The notes below the pieces were generated by a model. The model had not been told where the DNA came from and searched no databases. It worked only from the letters and a program-made list of their open reading frames with translations. Position numbers and translations under genes: made by a program. A DNA stretch of 64,000 nt from Streptomyces chartreusis (GTDB lineage: Bacteria; Actinomycetota; Actinomycetes; Streptomycetales; Streptomycetaceae): the NCBI RefSeq assembly GCF_008704715.1, contig NZ_CP023689.1:6696001-6760000 (forward strand), given 5' to 3'. Position 1 is the first letter of the stretch, and each line of letters starts with the position of its first letter. This document shows, one piece after another, positions 34,485-41,662 of the stretch.

Positions 34485-35357
34485 ATGACGGCGTCGAACC
34501 ACCTTCACGACGAGTCCACGACGGCCCACCTCGACAGTACGGCGCACCTCATGAACCGGATCAGCAGCCAGCTCGCCAGCCAGCTCAGCCTCGTCTCGCT
34601 CGACGGGAGCCGGCGCCCCCAGCCGCCCGCGCTCGTCGTCGTGGCCCACGGCAGCCGCGACCCGCGCGCCCTGAGCACCGTCCGCGCGCTCCTCGACCAG
34701 GTCCGCGCGCTGCGCCCCGGCCTGCCGGTCCACCTCGGCCACATCGAGCTGAACGAGCCCCTGCTCCCCGACACCCTCGCCGCCCTCGGCGACCGCCGGG
34801 CGATCCTCGTCCCGCTCCTGCTGAGCCGCGGCTACCACATCAAGCGCGACATCCCCGAAATGGCCGCCGAGTCGTCGGTACGCGCACGCGTGGCCGGCGC
34901 GCTCGGCCCGCACCCCCTGCTGGTGGAGGCCCTCACGGCCCGCCTGGTGGAGGCCGGCTGGCGCACCCGCATGGACGAGCCCACGCGCCGCACCAGCGCG
35001 GTCGTCCTCGCGGCGGCGGGCTCCCGCGACCCCGAGTCCAGGGTCGACACCTCCCGCACGGCCCAGCTCCTGGCCAACCGCCTGGGCGTCCCGGTGATCC
35101 CGGCCTACGCGACGACGGCGGCTCCGACGGTGCCGGACGCGCTCGCCGCGCTGGCGGCCCGGGGCCGCACGAGGGTGGCGATCGCCTCGTACTTCACGGC
35201 GCCCGGCCGTTTCGCGACGGAGTGCGCGGAGAAGGCCCCGTGGATCGCGTCGGCTCCCCTGGGCACGCACCCGGCGATGGCGAGACTGCTCCTGCACCGC
35301 TACGACCGGACGGCGGCGACGCCGGTGACGACGACGGCGGAACTGGCGACCGCCTAG
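34485..35357 (+). CDS. Sirohydrochlorin chelatase (CbiX/SirB family)
   Basis: Inserts iron (or cobalt) into sirohydrochlorin; the siroheme product is the cofactor of NirB. 290 residues with two CbiX-type halves. The first has VVVAHGSRDPRALSTV (metal-binding His), VHLGHIELNEP and LVPLLLSRGYHIKRDIP. The second has AAAGSRDPESRVD, where the His is replaced by Ala. The first 45 residues are a poorly conserved extension, so the true start could be later (for example the Met at residue 23). Upstream lies a GlnR-like site, consistent with use in nitrite assimilation. Confidence 0.88.
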   Translation: MTASNHLHDESTTAHLDSTAHLMNRISSQLASQLSLVSLDGSRRPQPPALVVVAHGSRDPRALSTVRALLDQVRALRPGLPVHLGHIELNEPLLPDTLAALGDRRAILVPLLLSRGYHIKRDIPEMAAESSVRARVAGALGPHPLLVEALTARLVEAGWRTRMDEPTRRTSAVVLAAAGSRDPESRVDTSRTAQLLANRLGVPVIPAYATTAAPTVPDALAALAARGRTRVAIASYFTAPGRFATECAEKAPWIASAPLGTHPAMARLLLHRYDRTAATPVTTTAELATA

Positions 35358-35382
35358 GACGCCGGGGGAGGTGCCCGACTCA

Positions 35383-35428
35383 GGGGCGCGGGGAACTGCG
35401 CGACCAGCCACCGACGACCCGCACCCGC
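35383..35428 (+). repeat. Intergenic palindromic repeat, copy C
   Basis: GCGCGGGGAACTGCGCGACC followed by AGCCAC and ACGACCCGCACCCG, nearly identical to copy A. It lies 25 bases after the chelatase stop and may act in termination. Confidence 0.85.
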
Positions 35429-35438
35429 CGACTCAACA

Positions 35439-35480
35439 GCACCCGGCGGACGCGAAGCCGCACCCGGCAGACGCAAAGCC
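35439..35480 (+). repeat. Two tandem 21-bp repeats
   Basis: Two back-to-back 21-bp units of the form GCACCCGGC-GACGC-AAGCC with two differences, followed by a partial third (GCAC). Directly upstream of the dgt promoter. Confidence 0.6.
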
Positions 35481-35489
35481 GCACTCCGT

Positions 35490-35512
35490 TTGTCACCCCC
35501 TGCCCGTACTGT
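35490..35512 (+). promoter_or_regulatory. RecA-NDp-like promoter of dgt
   Basis: TTGTCACCC (35490-35498), eight bases, TACTGT (35507-35512), then six bases to the ATG at 35519. This fits the actinobacterial RecA-independent DNA-damage promoter (TTGTCRGTG-N8-TAnnnT, used with PafBC in mycobacteria). The gene has no ribosome site, so the mRNA would be leaderless. The same layout precedes dnaG. Confidence 0.6.
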
Positions 35513-35518
35513 CGAGTC

Positions 35519-36772
35519 ATGCCGTACGACCTGCAGTCACTCGAACGCTGGGCCCCCGAACCGGACAAGCGCCCCGGCCGGACCGCCTTCCAACGGGACC
35601 GCGCCCGAATCCTGCATTCCGCCGCGCTGAGAAGGCTCGCCGGCAAAACCCAGGTCGTGACACCGGGAACCCACAGCAACGCATGGGACCCGAGCCCCCG
35701 AACCCGCCTGACCCACTCCCTGGAGTGCGCCCAGGTCGGCCGCGAACTCGGCGCGGCCCTCGGCTGCGACCCCGACCTCGTGGAGGCCGCCTGCCTCTCC
35801 CACGACCTCGGCCACCCACCCTTCGGCCACAACGGCGAAGTCGCACTGAACGAGTTCGCCGAGGACTGCGGCGGCTTCGAGGGCAACGCCCAGTCCCTGC
35901 GCCTGCTCACCCGCATCGAGCCCAAGCGGTTCACCCCGGAGGGCTCCGTCGGCCTCAACCTCACCCGCGCCACCCTCGACGCCGCCACCAAGTACCCCTG
36001 GCCCCGCGGCGCCCACCCCACCGACCCGGGGTCCGTGAAGTTCGGTGTCTACGACGACGACAGGCCCGTCTTCGACTGGGTCCGCAAGGACGCCCCCGGC
36101 ACCCGCACCACCTTCGAGGCCCAGGTCATGGACTGGTCCGACGACGTGGCGTACTCCGTGCACGACGTCGAGGACGGCCTGCACGCCGGCCACATCGACC
36201 CCAACTGCCTGCACGCCGAACCCGAACGCCGCGAGATCTTCGCCGTCGCCATCGGCCGCTACGTCCCCGAGGACACCGACCCCGCCGAGCTCGCCGCCGC
36301 CCTCGACCGGCTCCAGGACGCCCCCTGGTGGCCGCACGGCTACGACGGCTCGGCCGTCGCCCAGGCCCGTCTGAAGGACGCCACCAGCCAGCTCATCGGC
36401 CGCTTCTGCCTGGCCGCCGAGACCGCCACGCGCGCCGCCCACGGAGACGGCCGGCTCACCCGCTACGGCGCCGAACTCGTCGTACCCCGCCCGACCCGCC
36501 TGGAGTGCGCGGTCCTCAAGGCCGTCGCCGACCGGTACGTCATGCAGCGCGCCGAGCAGGAGCGGCTCCGTGCCGACCAGCGGATCGTCGTCGCCGAACT
36601 GGCCGAGGCGCTCACCGCCCGCGCGCCCGAGGGACTCGACCCGCAGTTCCGGGCCCTGTTCGACGCGGCCGGCGACGATCGCGCCCGCAAGCGCGTGATC
36701 GTCGACCAGATCGCGTCCCTCACGGACGCCTCGGCGCGTGCCCTGCACGGGCGGCTCACCCGCCGGGCGTGA
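35519..36772 (+). CDS. dgt: Deoxyguanosinetriphosphate triphosphohydrolase (dGTPase-like)
   Basis: 417-residue HD-domain enzyme that splits dNTPs (dGTP) to nucleoside and triphosphate, controlling dNTP pools. RTRLTHSLECAQVGR gives the first metal His. CLSHDLGHPPFGHNGE (about residues 92-107) holds the HD pair and the following His of this subfamily. DWSDDVAYSVHDVEDGL carries the last metal Asp. The ATG at 35519 is supported by the -10 hexamer six bases before it (leaderless) and because the family motif GRTAFQRDRARILHS begins soon after. It stands in the same strand series as a FAD reductase, dnaG and the sigma factor. Confidence 0.93.
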   Translation: MPYDLQSLERWAPEPDKRPGRTAFQRDRARILHSAALRRLAGKTQVVTPGTHSNAWDPSPRTRLTHSLECAQVGRELGAALGCDPDLVEAACLSHDLGHPPFGHNGEVALNEFAEDCGGFEGNAQSLRLLTRIEPKRFTPEGSVGLNLTRATLDAATKYPWPRGAHPTDPGSVKFGVYDDDRPVFDWVRKDAPGTRTTFEAQVMDWSDDVAYSVHDVEDGLHAGHIDPNCLHAEPERREIFAVAIGRYVPEDTDPAELAAALDRLQDAPWWPHGYDGSAVAQARLKDATSQLIGRFCLAAETATRAAHGDGRLTRYGAELVVPRPTRLECAVLKAVADRYVMQRAEQERLRADQRIVVAELAEALTARAPEGLDPQFRALFDAAGDDRARKRVIVDQIASLTDASARALHGRLTRRA

Positions 36773-36928
36773 GCGCCGGTGCCGTCACCCCCGTGCGACG
36801 GGTGAGACACCGGGGGCGAACGGGCACTCGAAAGTGACCCTGCGTGGCCTGATCGGGTCACCCCCTCTTCCCGCATCACGCTGCGTGCGGGACGCTCATG
36901 TGGCGGCACCCTTACGAGGAGGCATCAA

Positions 36929-38194
36929 GTGGTCGACGCGGATCAGACATTCGTCATCGTCGGAGGAGGGCTCGCCGGCGCCAAGGCGGCCGAGACGCTC
37001 CGGGCCGAGGGCTTCACCGGGCGGGTGATACTGATCTGCGACGAGCGCGACCACCCGTACGAGCGACCGCCGCTGTCCAAGGGCTACCTCCTCGGCAAGG
37101 AGGAGCGCGACAGCGTCTTCGTGCACGAACCCGCCTGGTACGCGCGCAACGACATCGAGCTGCACCTCGGCCAGACCGTCGACGCGATCGACCGTACGGC
37201 GAAGACGGTGCGGTTCGGCGAGGACGGCACCGTCGTCCACTACGACAAGCTCCTGCTGGCCACCGGTGCCGAGCCGCGCCGCCTCGACATCCCGGGCACC
37301 GACCTGGCCGGAGTGCACCACCTGCGCCGCCTCGCGCACGCCGAGCGCCTCAAGGGCGTCCTCGCCTCCCTCGGCCGGGAGAACGGCCACATCGTGATCG
37401 CCGGCGCCGGCTGGATCGGCCTGGAGGTCGCCGCGGCGGCCCGTGAGTACGGCGCCGAGGTCACCGTCATCGAGCCCGAGCCGACCCCGCTGCACGGCGT
37501 CCTCGGCCCCGAGCTGGGCGGCCTCTTCGCCGAGCTGCACCGGGAGCGCGGGGTGCGGTTCCACTTCGGCCGGCGGCTGACGGAGATCGTCGGCCAGGAC
37601 GGCATGGTGCTGGCCGCGCGCACCGACGACGGCGAGGAGCACCCCGCGCACGACGTCCTCGCCGCGATCGGCGCGGCGCCCCGCATCGGCCTCGCGGAGG
37701 CGGCCGGGCTGGAGATCGCCGACCGCGCCCACGGCCGGGGCGTCGTCGTCGACGAGCGGCTGCGGACCTCCGACCCCGACATCTACGCCGCCGGTGACGT
37801 GGCGTCCTTCCCGCACGCCCTGTTCGACACCCGGCTGCGGGTGGAGCACTGGGCCAACGCGCTCAACGGCGGCCCGGTGGCGGCCCGGGCGATGCTGGAG
37901 CGGGACGTCACCTACGACCGCGTGCCCTACTTCTTCTCCGACCAGTACGACCTGGGCATGGAGTACTCCGGCTGGGCGCCCCCGGGGTCGTACGACGAAG
38001 TGGTGATCCGCGGCGACGCCGGGAAGCGGGAGTTCATCGCGTTCTGGATGAAGGACGGCCGGGTGCTCGCCGGGATGAACGTGAACGTGTGGGACGTCAC
38101 AGAGCCGATCCAGCGACTGATCCGCTCGAAGGCGCAGGTGAACGCCGAGAGTCTGGCGGATCCGCACATTCCGCTCGAAAACCTCGCACCGTAG
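36929..38194 (+). CDS. FAD-dependent ferredoxin/rubredoxin-type reductase
   Basis: 421 residues. FVIVGGGLAGAKAAETLR is the FAD Rossmann motif, VIAGAGWIGLEVAAAARE the NAD(P)H Rossmann motif and IYAAGDVASF the second FAD motif. The C-terminal reductase domain (residues about 325-410) resembles oxygenase-coupled reductases of the rhodocoxin/putidaredoxin reductase group. It probably passes electrons from NAD(P)H to a small iron-sulfur protein, for example for a cytochrome P450; no ferredoxin gene is adjacent. AGGAGG lies about seven bases before the GTG at 36929. The neighbours dgt and dnaG give no clue. Confidence 0.88.
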   Translation: MVDADQTFVIVGGGLAGAKAAETLRAEGFTGRVILICDERDHPYERPPLSKGYLLGKEERDSVFVHEPAWYARNDIELHLGQTVDAIDRTAKTVRFGEDGTVVHYDKLLLATGAEPRRLDIPGTDLAGVHHLRRLAHAERLKGVLASLGRENGHIVIAGAGWIGLEVAAAAREYGAEVTVIEPEPTPLHGVLGPELGGLFAELHRERGVRFHFGRRLTEIVGQDGMVLAARTDDGEEHPAHDVLAAIGAAPRIGLAEAAGLEIADRAHGRGVVVDERLRTSDPDIYAAGDVASFPHALFDTRLRVEHWANALNGGPVAARAMLERDVTYDRVPYFFSDQYDLGMEYSGWAPPGSYDEVVIRGDAGKREFIAFWMKDGRVLAGMNVNVWDVTEPIQRLIRSKAQVNAESLADPHIPLENLAP

Positions 38195-38217
38195 GTGTCA
38201 GTGCGCCCCCGTAGAAT
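38195..38217 (+). promoter_or_regulatory. RecA-NDp-like promoter of dnaG
   Basis: GTGTCAGTG (38195-38203), eight bases, TAGAAT (38212-38217), six bases to the GTG start at 38224. It matches TTGTCRGTG-N8-TAnnnT with one base off in the first box. No ribosome site is present, so the transcript is probably leaderless. Confidence 0.65.
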
Positions 38218-38223
38218 TCACGC

Positions 38224-40125
38224 GTGGCAGGACGGATCAACGACGAGGACGTGAAGGCGGTACGGGACGCGGTCCCGATCGACGCCGTGGTCTCCGAGTA
38301 CCTCCAACTGCGCAACGCGGGCGGCGGGAACCTCAAGGGGCTGTGCCCCTTCCACGACGAGAAGTCGCCCTCCTTCCAGGTCAGCCCCAGCAAGGGGTTC
38401 TTCCACTGCTTCGGCTGCCAGGAGGGCGGCGACACCATCACGTTCGTGATGAAGGTCGACCACCTCACCTTCTCGGAGGCCGTCGAGCGGCTCGCCGCCC
38501 AGGCCGGCATCACCCTGCGCTACGAGGAGGGCGGCTACAACCCCTCCCACCAGCGCGGCGAACGCATCCGCCTGGTCGAGGCCCACAAGATCGCCGCCGA
38601 CTGGTACATGGAGCAGCTCGCAGCCGGTCCGGAGGCCGACACCGGCCGGCAGTTCCTCGCCGAGCGCGGCTTCGACCAGGCCGCCGCCCAGCACTTCTCC
38701 GTCGGCTACAGCCCCCAGGGCTGGGACCACCTCACCCGCTATCTGCGCGGCAAGGGCTTCACCGACAAGGAGCTCCTGCTGTCCGGGCTGTCGCAGGAGG
38801 GCCGCCGCGGCCCCATCGACCGCTTCCGGGGCCGCCTCATGTGGCCGATCCGCGACATCGGCGGCGACGTCGTCGGCTTCGGCGCCCGCAAGCTGTACGA
38901 GGCGGACAACGGCCCGAAGTACCTCAACACCCCCGAGACGGCGATCTACAAGAAGTCCCACGTCCTCTACGGCATCGACCTCGCGAAGAAGGACATCGCG
39001 AAGGCGAGCCGCGCGGTCGTCGTCGAGGGCTACACCGACGTCATGGCCTGCCACCTGGCCGGCGTCACCACGGCCATCGCGACCTGCGGCACCGCCTTCG
39101 GCGGCGACCACATCAAGATCCTGCGCCGGCTGCTGATGGACAACGGCTCGGCCCGGGTCATCTTCACCTTCGACGGCGACGCGGCCGGCCAGAAGGCGGC
39201 CCTGCGCGCCTTCGAGGACGACCAGAAGTTCGCGGCGGAGACCTACATCGCCATCGCGCCCGACGGCATGGACCCCTGCGAACTGCGCCTCGCCAAGGGC
39301 GACGAGGCCGTCTCCGACCTGGTCGAACCGCGCACCCCGCTGTTCGAGTTCGCGCTGCGCCAGATCGTCGTCCGCTACGACCTGGACACCCCGGGAGGCC
39401 GCGCCGCCGCCCTGGACGAGGCCGCCCCGATCGTCGCCCGCATCAAGAACAGTGGCGCCCAGCACGAGGTCGCCGTCCAGCTCGCGGGCATGCTCGGCAT
39501 CCTGGACACCCAGTTCGTCGTCAAGCGGGTGGCCCAGCTGGCCCGGTGGGCACGCGACCGGGGCGGCAGGGGACAGGCACCCACGTCCCGCGGGCAGCAG
39601 CAGTACGACGCCGCGCCCGCGCCCCGCACCTCCGGCCCCGCCCTGACCCTGCGCAACCCCGTCTACGCCACCGAACGCGAGCTGCTCAAACTCGCCCTCC
39701 AGCGCCCCGAGTTGGTCTCCCCGGCGTTCGACGCGTACGGCATCGACGAGTTCACCGCCGCCCCCTACGCCGCCGTACGCCAGGCGATCATGGACGCGGG
39801 CGGCGCGGAGTACGGCCTCCAGGACGCGCAGGAGTACCTGGTCCGGGTCCGTGACGCGGCCCCCGACGACCAGGTCCGTGCGATGGTCACCGAGCTGGCC
39901 GTCGAGGCGATCATGCGCAGGACCGTCGACGAGAACTACGCCGGCGAACAGCTCGTCACCGTCCGCCGCCGCGCCGTGGAGCGCCGTGTGCGCGACGTAC
40001 AGAGTCAGCTCACCCGGCTCGGCGCGGGCGGCGACCCGGCCCAACTGGCGTCCGTGCAGAACGAGCTGTGGGTGCTGCAGCAGTACGACCAGGCATTGCG
40101 CGGGCACGGCGCCGCGGCGCTCTGA
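38224..40125 (+). CDS. dnaG: DNA primase
   Basis: 633-residue replicative primase. The N-terminal CHC2 zinc finger has Cys41, His44, Cys62 and Cys65 (LCPFHDEKSPSF, FFHCFGC). The RNA-polymerase core has YSPQGWDHL and FRGRLMWPI. The Toprim domain begins around residue 265 (VVVEGYTDVMACHLAG) and includes FTFDGDAAGQKAA. The C-terminal helicase-binding region follows a low-complexity linker (about residues 440-480). The GTG at 38224 fits a leaderless start. The position next to a principal-family sigma factor recalls the rpsU-dnaG-rpoD macromolecular synthesis operon of other bacteria, without rpsU. Confidence 0.97.
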   Translation: MAGRINDEDVKAVRDAVPIDAVVSEYLQLRNAGGGNLKGLCPFHDEKSPSFQVSPSKGFFHCFGCQEGGDTITFVMKVDHLTFSEAVERLAAQAGITLRYEEGGYNPSHQRGERIRLVEAHKIAADWYMEQLAAGPEADTGRQFLAERGFDQAAAQHFSVGYSPQGWDHLTRYLRGKGFTDKELLLSGLSQEGRRGPIDRFRGRLMWPIRDIGGDVVGFGARKLYEADNGPKYLNTPETAIYKKSHVLYGIDLAKKDIAKASRAVVVEGYTDVMACHLAGVTTAIATCGTAFGGDHIKILRRLLMDNGSARVIFTFDGDAAGQKAALRAFEDDQKFAAETYIAIAPDGMDPCELRLAKGDEAVSDLVEPRTPLFEFALRQIVVRYDLDTPGGRAAALDEAAPIVARIKNSGAQHEVAVQLAGMLGILDTQFVVKRVAQLARWARDRGGRGQAPTSRGQQQYDAAPAPRTSGPALTLRNPVYATERELLKLALQRPELVSPAFDAYGIDEFTAAPYAAVRQAIMDAGGAEYGLQDAQEYLVRVRDAAPDDQVRAMVTELAVEAIMRRTVDENYAGEQLVTVRRRAVERRVRDVQSQLTRLGAGGDPAQLASVQNELWVLQQYDQALRGHGAAAL

Positions 40126-40399
40126 CCGTTCCCCGGTTCCCCGTCCGCCGGGATAACCGCGCGGTCACGGACCGATTGCAAAAAGTCACCGCACGCCCCT
40201 CGTGGCGGCGATGTGTCGTACTCCACACTGGGTTCCGGTGCCTGAGTCCTCGGAGCGCGGCCGATCCGTCCCCCACGGGTCCCACACCCCCGCGGTTCCG
40301 CTCATCGCGTACGGGACGGACAGCGGCGAGGCCGCCGACTCCGCCCTCGAAGCAGCGCTGCCGTACGCATCGGCAGCGATCATCCTGGAGGTCGCCCCC

Positions 40400-41542
40400 G
40401 TGCAGACCCAGACCCTCATCCAGACCGACACCGGTACGGACGGCAAGGCCGCTGACGCGGAGACCGAAGTTCTCGTCGCGGTGCCGCCGCAGAACCGTGT
40501 CGCGCACCACCCCGAGGCGGAACCCGATACCGCGCCCGAACCGGCGGAGCCGCCGGCCGGGGCGCTGGACACCGCTGACACCGCCGAGCCGGTCGAGGCG
40601 CCGCTGCCGGCCCGGGCCCGCGCCGACAACAGCGGTCCCTCCTCGGACCTCTTCCGCCAGTACCTGCGGGAGATCGGCCGGATCCCGCTGCTCACGGCCG
40701 CCGAGGAGGTCGAACTCGCCCGCCGCGTCGAGGCCGGCCTGTTCGCCGAGGAGAAGCTCGGCACCCCCGGTCTGGACGGCCGGCTCGCCCTCGACCTGGA
40801 CCGTCTGGTCGTCATGGGCCGGATGGCCAAGCGGCGCCTCATCGAGGCGAACCTGCGCCTCGTGGTGTCGGTCGCCAAGCGGTACGTCGGCCGCGGCCTG
40901 ACCATGCTCGACCTGGTCCAGGAGGGCAACCTCGGGCTGATCAGGGCCGTCGAGAAGTTCGACTACGCCCGCGGCTACAAGTTCTCGACGTACGCCACCT
41001 GGTGGATCCGCCAGGCCATGTCCCGTGCCCTCGCCGACCAGGCCCGCACCATCCGGGTGCCGGTCCATGTGGTCGAGCTGATCAACCGGGTCGTCCGTGT
41101 CCAGCGCCGCATGCTCCAGGAGCGCGGCTACGAACCGACGCCGGAAGAGGTCGCCGACCACCTCGACCTGGCGCCCGAGCGGGTCAGCGAGGTCCTGCGC
41201 CTCGCCCAGGAACCGGTGTCGCTGCACGCGCCCGTGGGCGAGGAGGACGACGTCGCCCTCGGTGACCTGATCGAGGACGGCGACGCGACGTCGCCGGTGG
41301 AGTCGGCGGCGTTCCTGCTGCTCAGGGAGCACCTGGAGGCGGTGCTGTCGACTCTGGGCGAGCGCGAACGCAAGGTCGTACAGCTGCGCTACGGCCTCGC
41401 GGACGGCCGCCCCCGCACGTTGGAGGAGATAGGCCGCATCTTCGGCGTGACACGGGAACGCATCCGCCAGATCGAGTCCAAGACCCTCAACAAACTCCGC
41501 GACCACGCGTTCGCGGACCAGCTGAGGGGCTATCTGGACTGA
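40400..41542 (+). CDS. hrdA: RNA polymerase sigma factor of the principal (sigma-70) family, HrdA-like
   Basis: 380 residues. An acidic, Pro/Ala-rich N-terminus is followed by sigma regions 1.2 (DLFRQYLREIGRIPLLTAAEE), 2 (LRLVVSVAKRY, LDLVQEGNLGLIRAVEKFD, YATWWIRQAMSRAL), 3 (RTIRVPVHVVELIN) and 4 (REHLEAVLSTLGERER to TRERIRQIESKTLNKLR). It selects promoters for RNA polymerase. GGAGG lies eight bases before the GTG at 40400; the frame stays open to a GTG at 40202, so a longer form (446 residues) is possible. The short N-terminus, unlike the large HrdB, and the position after dnaG suggest HrdA; HrdC/HrdD cannot be excluded. Confidence 0.88.
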   Translation: MQTQTLIQTDTGTDGKAADAETEVLVAVPPQNRVAHHPEAEPDTAPEPAEPPAGALDTADTAEPVEAPLPARARADNSGPSSDLFRQYLREIGRIPLLTAAEEVELARRVEAGLFAEEKLGTPGLDGRLALDLDRLVVMGRMAKRRLIEANLRLVVSVAKRYVGRGLTMLDLVQEGNLGLIRAVEKFDYARGYKFSTYATWWIRQAMSRALADQARTIRVPVHVVELINRVVRVQRRMLQERGYEPTPEEVADHLDLAPERVSEVLRLAQEPVSLHAPVGEEDDVALGDLIEDGDATSPVESAAFLLLREHLEAVLSTLGERERKVVQLRYGLADGRPRTLEEIGRIFGVTRERIRQIESKTLNKLRDHAFADQLRGYLD

Positions 41543-41564
41543 CGCCGTCCGCGGGCGCGTGGGG

Positions 41565-41655
41565 GCTGATCGCGCAGTTCCCCGCGCCCCTGAAGGACGT
41601 CAGCTGCACGTACCCAAGGGGCGCGGGGAACTGCGCGACCGGCCACAACCGACCC
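41565..41655. repeat. Intergenic palindromic repeat, copies D and E in inverted orientation
   Basis: Copy D is on the minus strand (ending near 41591). Copy E is on the plus strand (from 41617, followed by GACCGGCCAC and CGACCCGC). They face each other across 25 bases, between the convergent sigma factor and ABC transporter genes. Confidence 0.85.
41570..41638. terminator. Large bidirectional hairpin formed by two repeat copies
   Basis: A perfect 22-bp inverted repeat (41570-41591 against 41617-41638) with a 25-base loop, 28 bases after the sigma factor stop and 25 bases before the ABC gene stop on the other strand. The position and strength suggest a shared terminator. Confidence 0.7.
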
Positions 41656-41662
41656 GCGGCGG

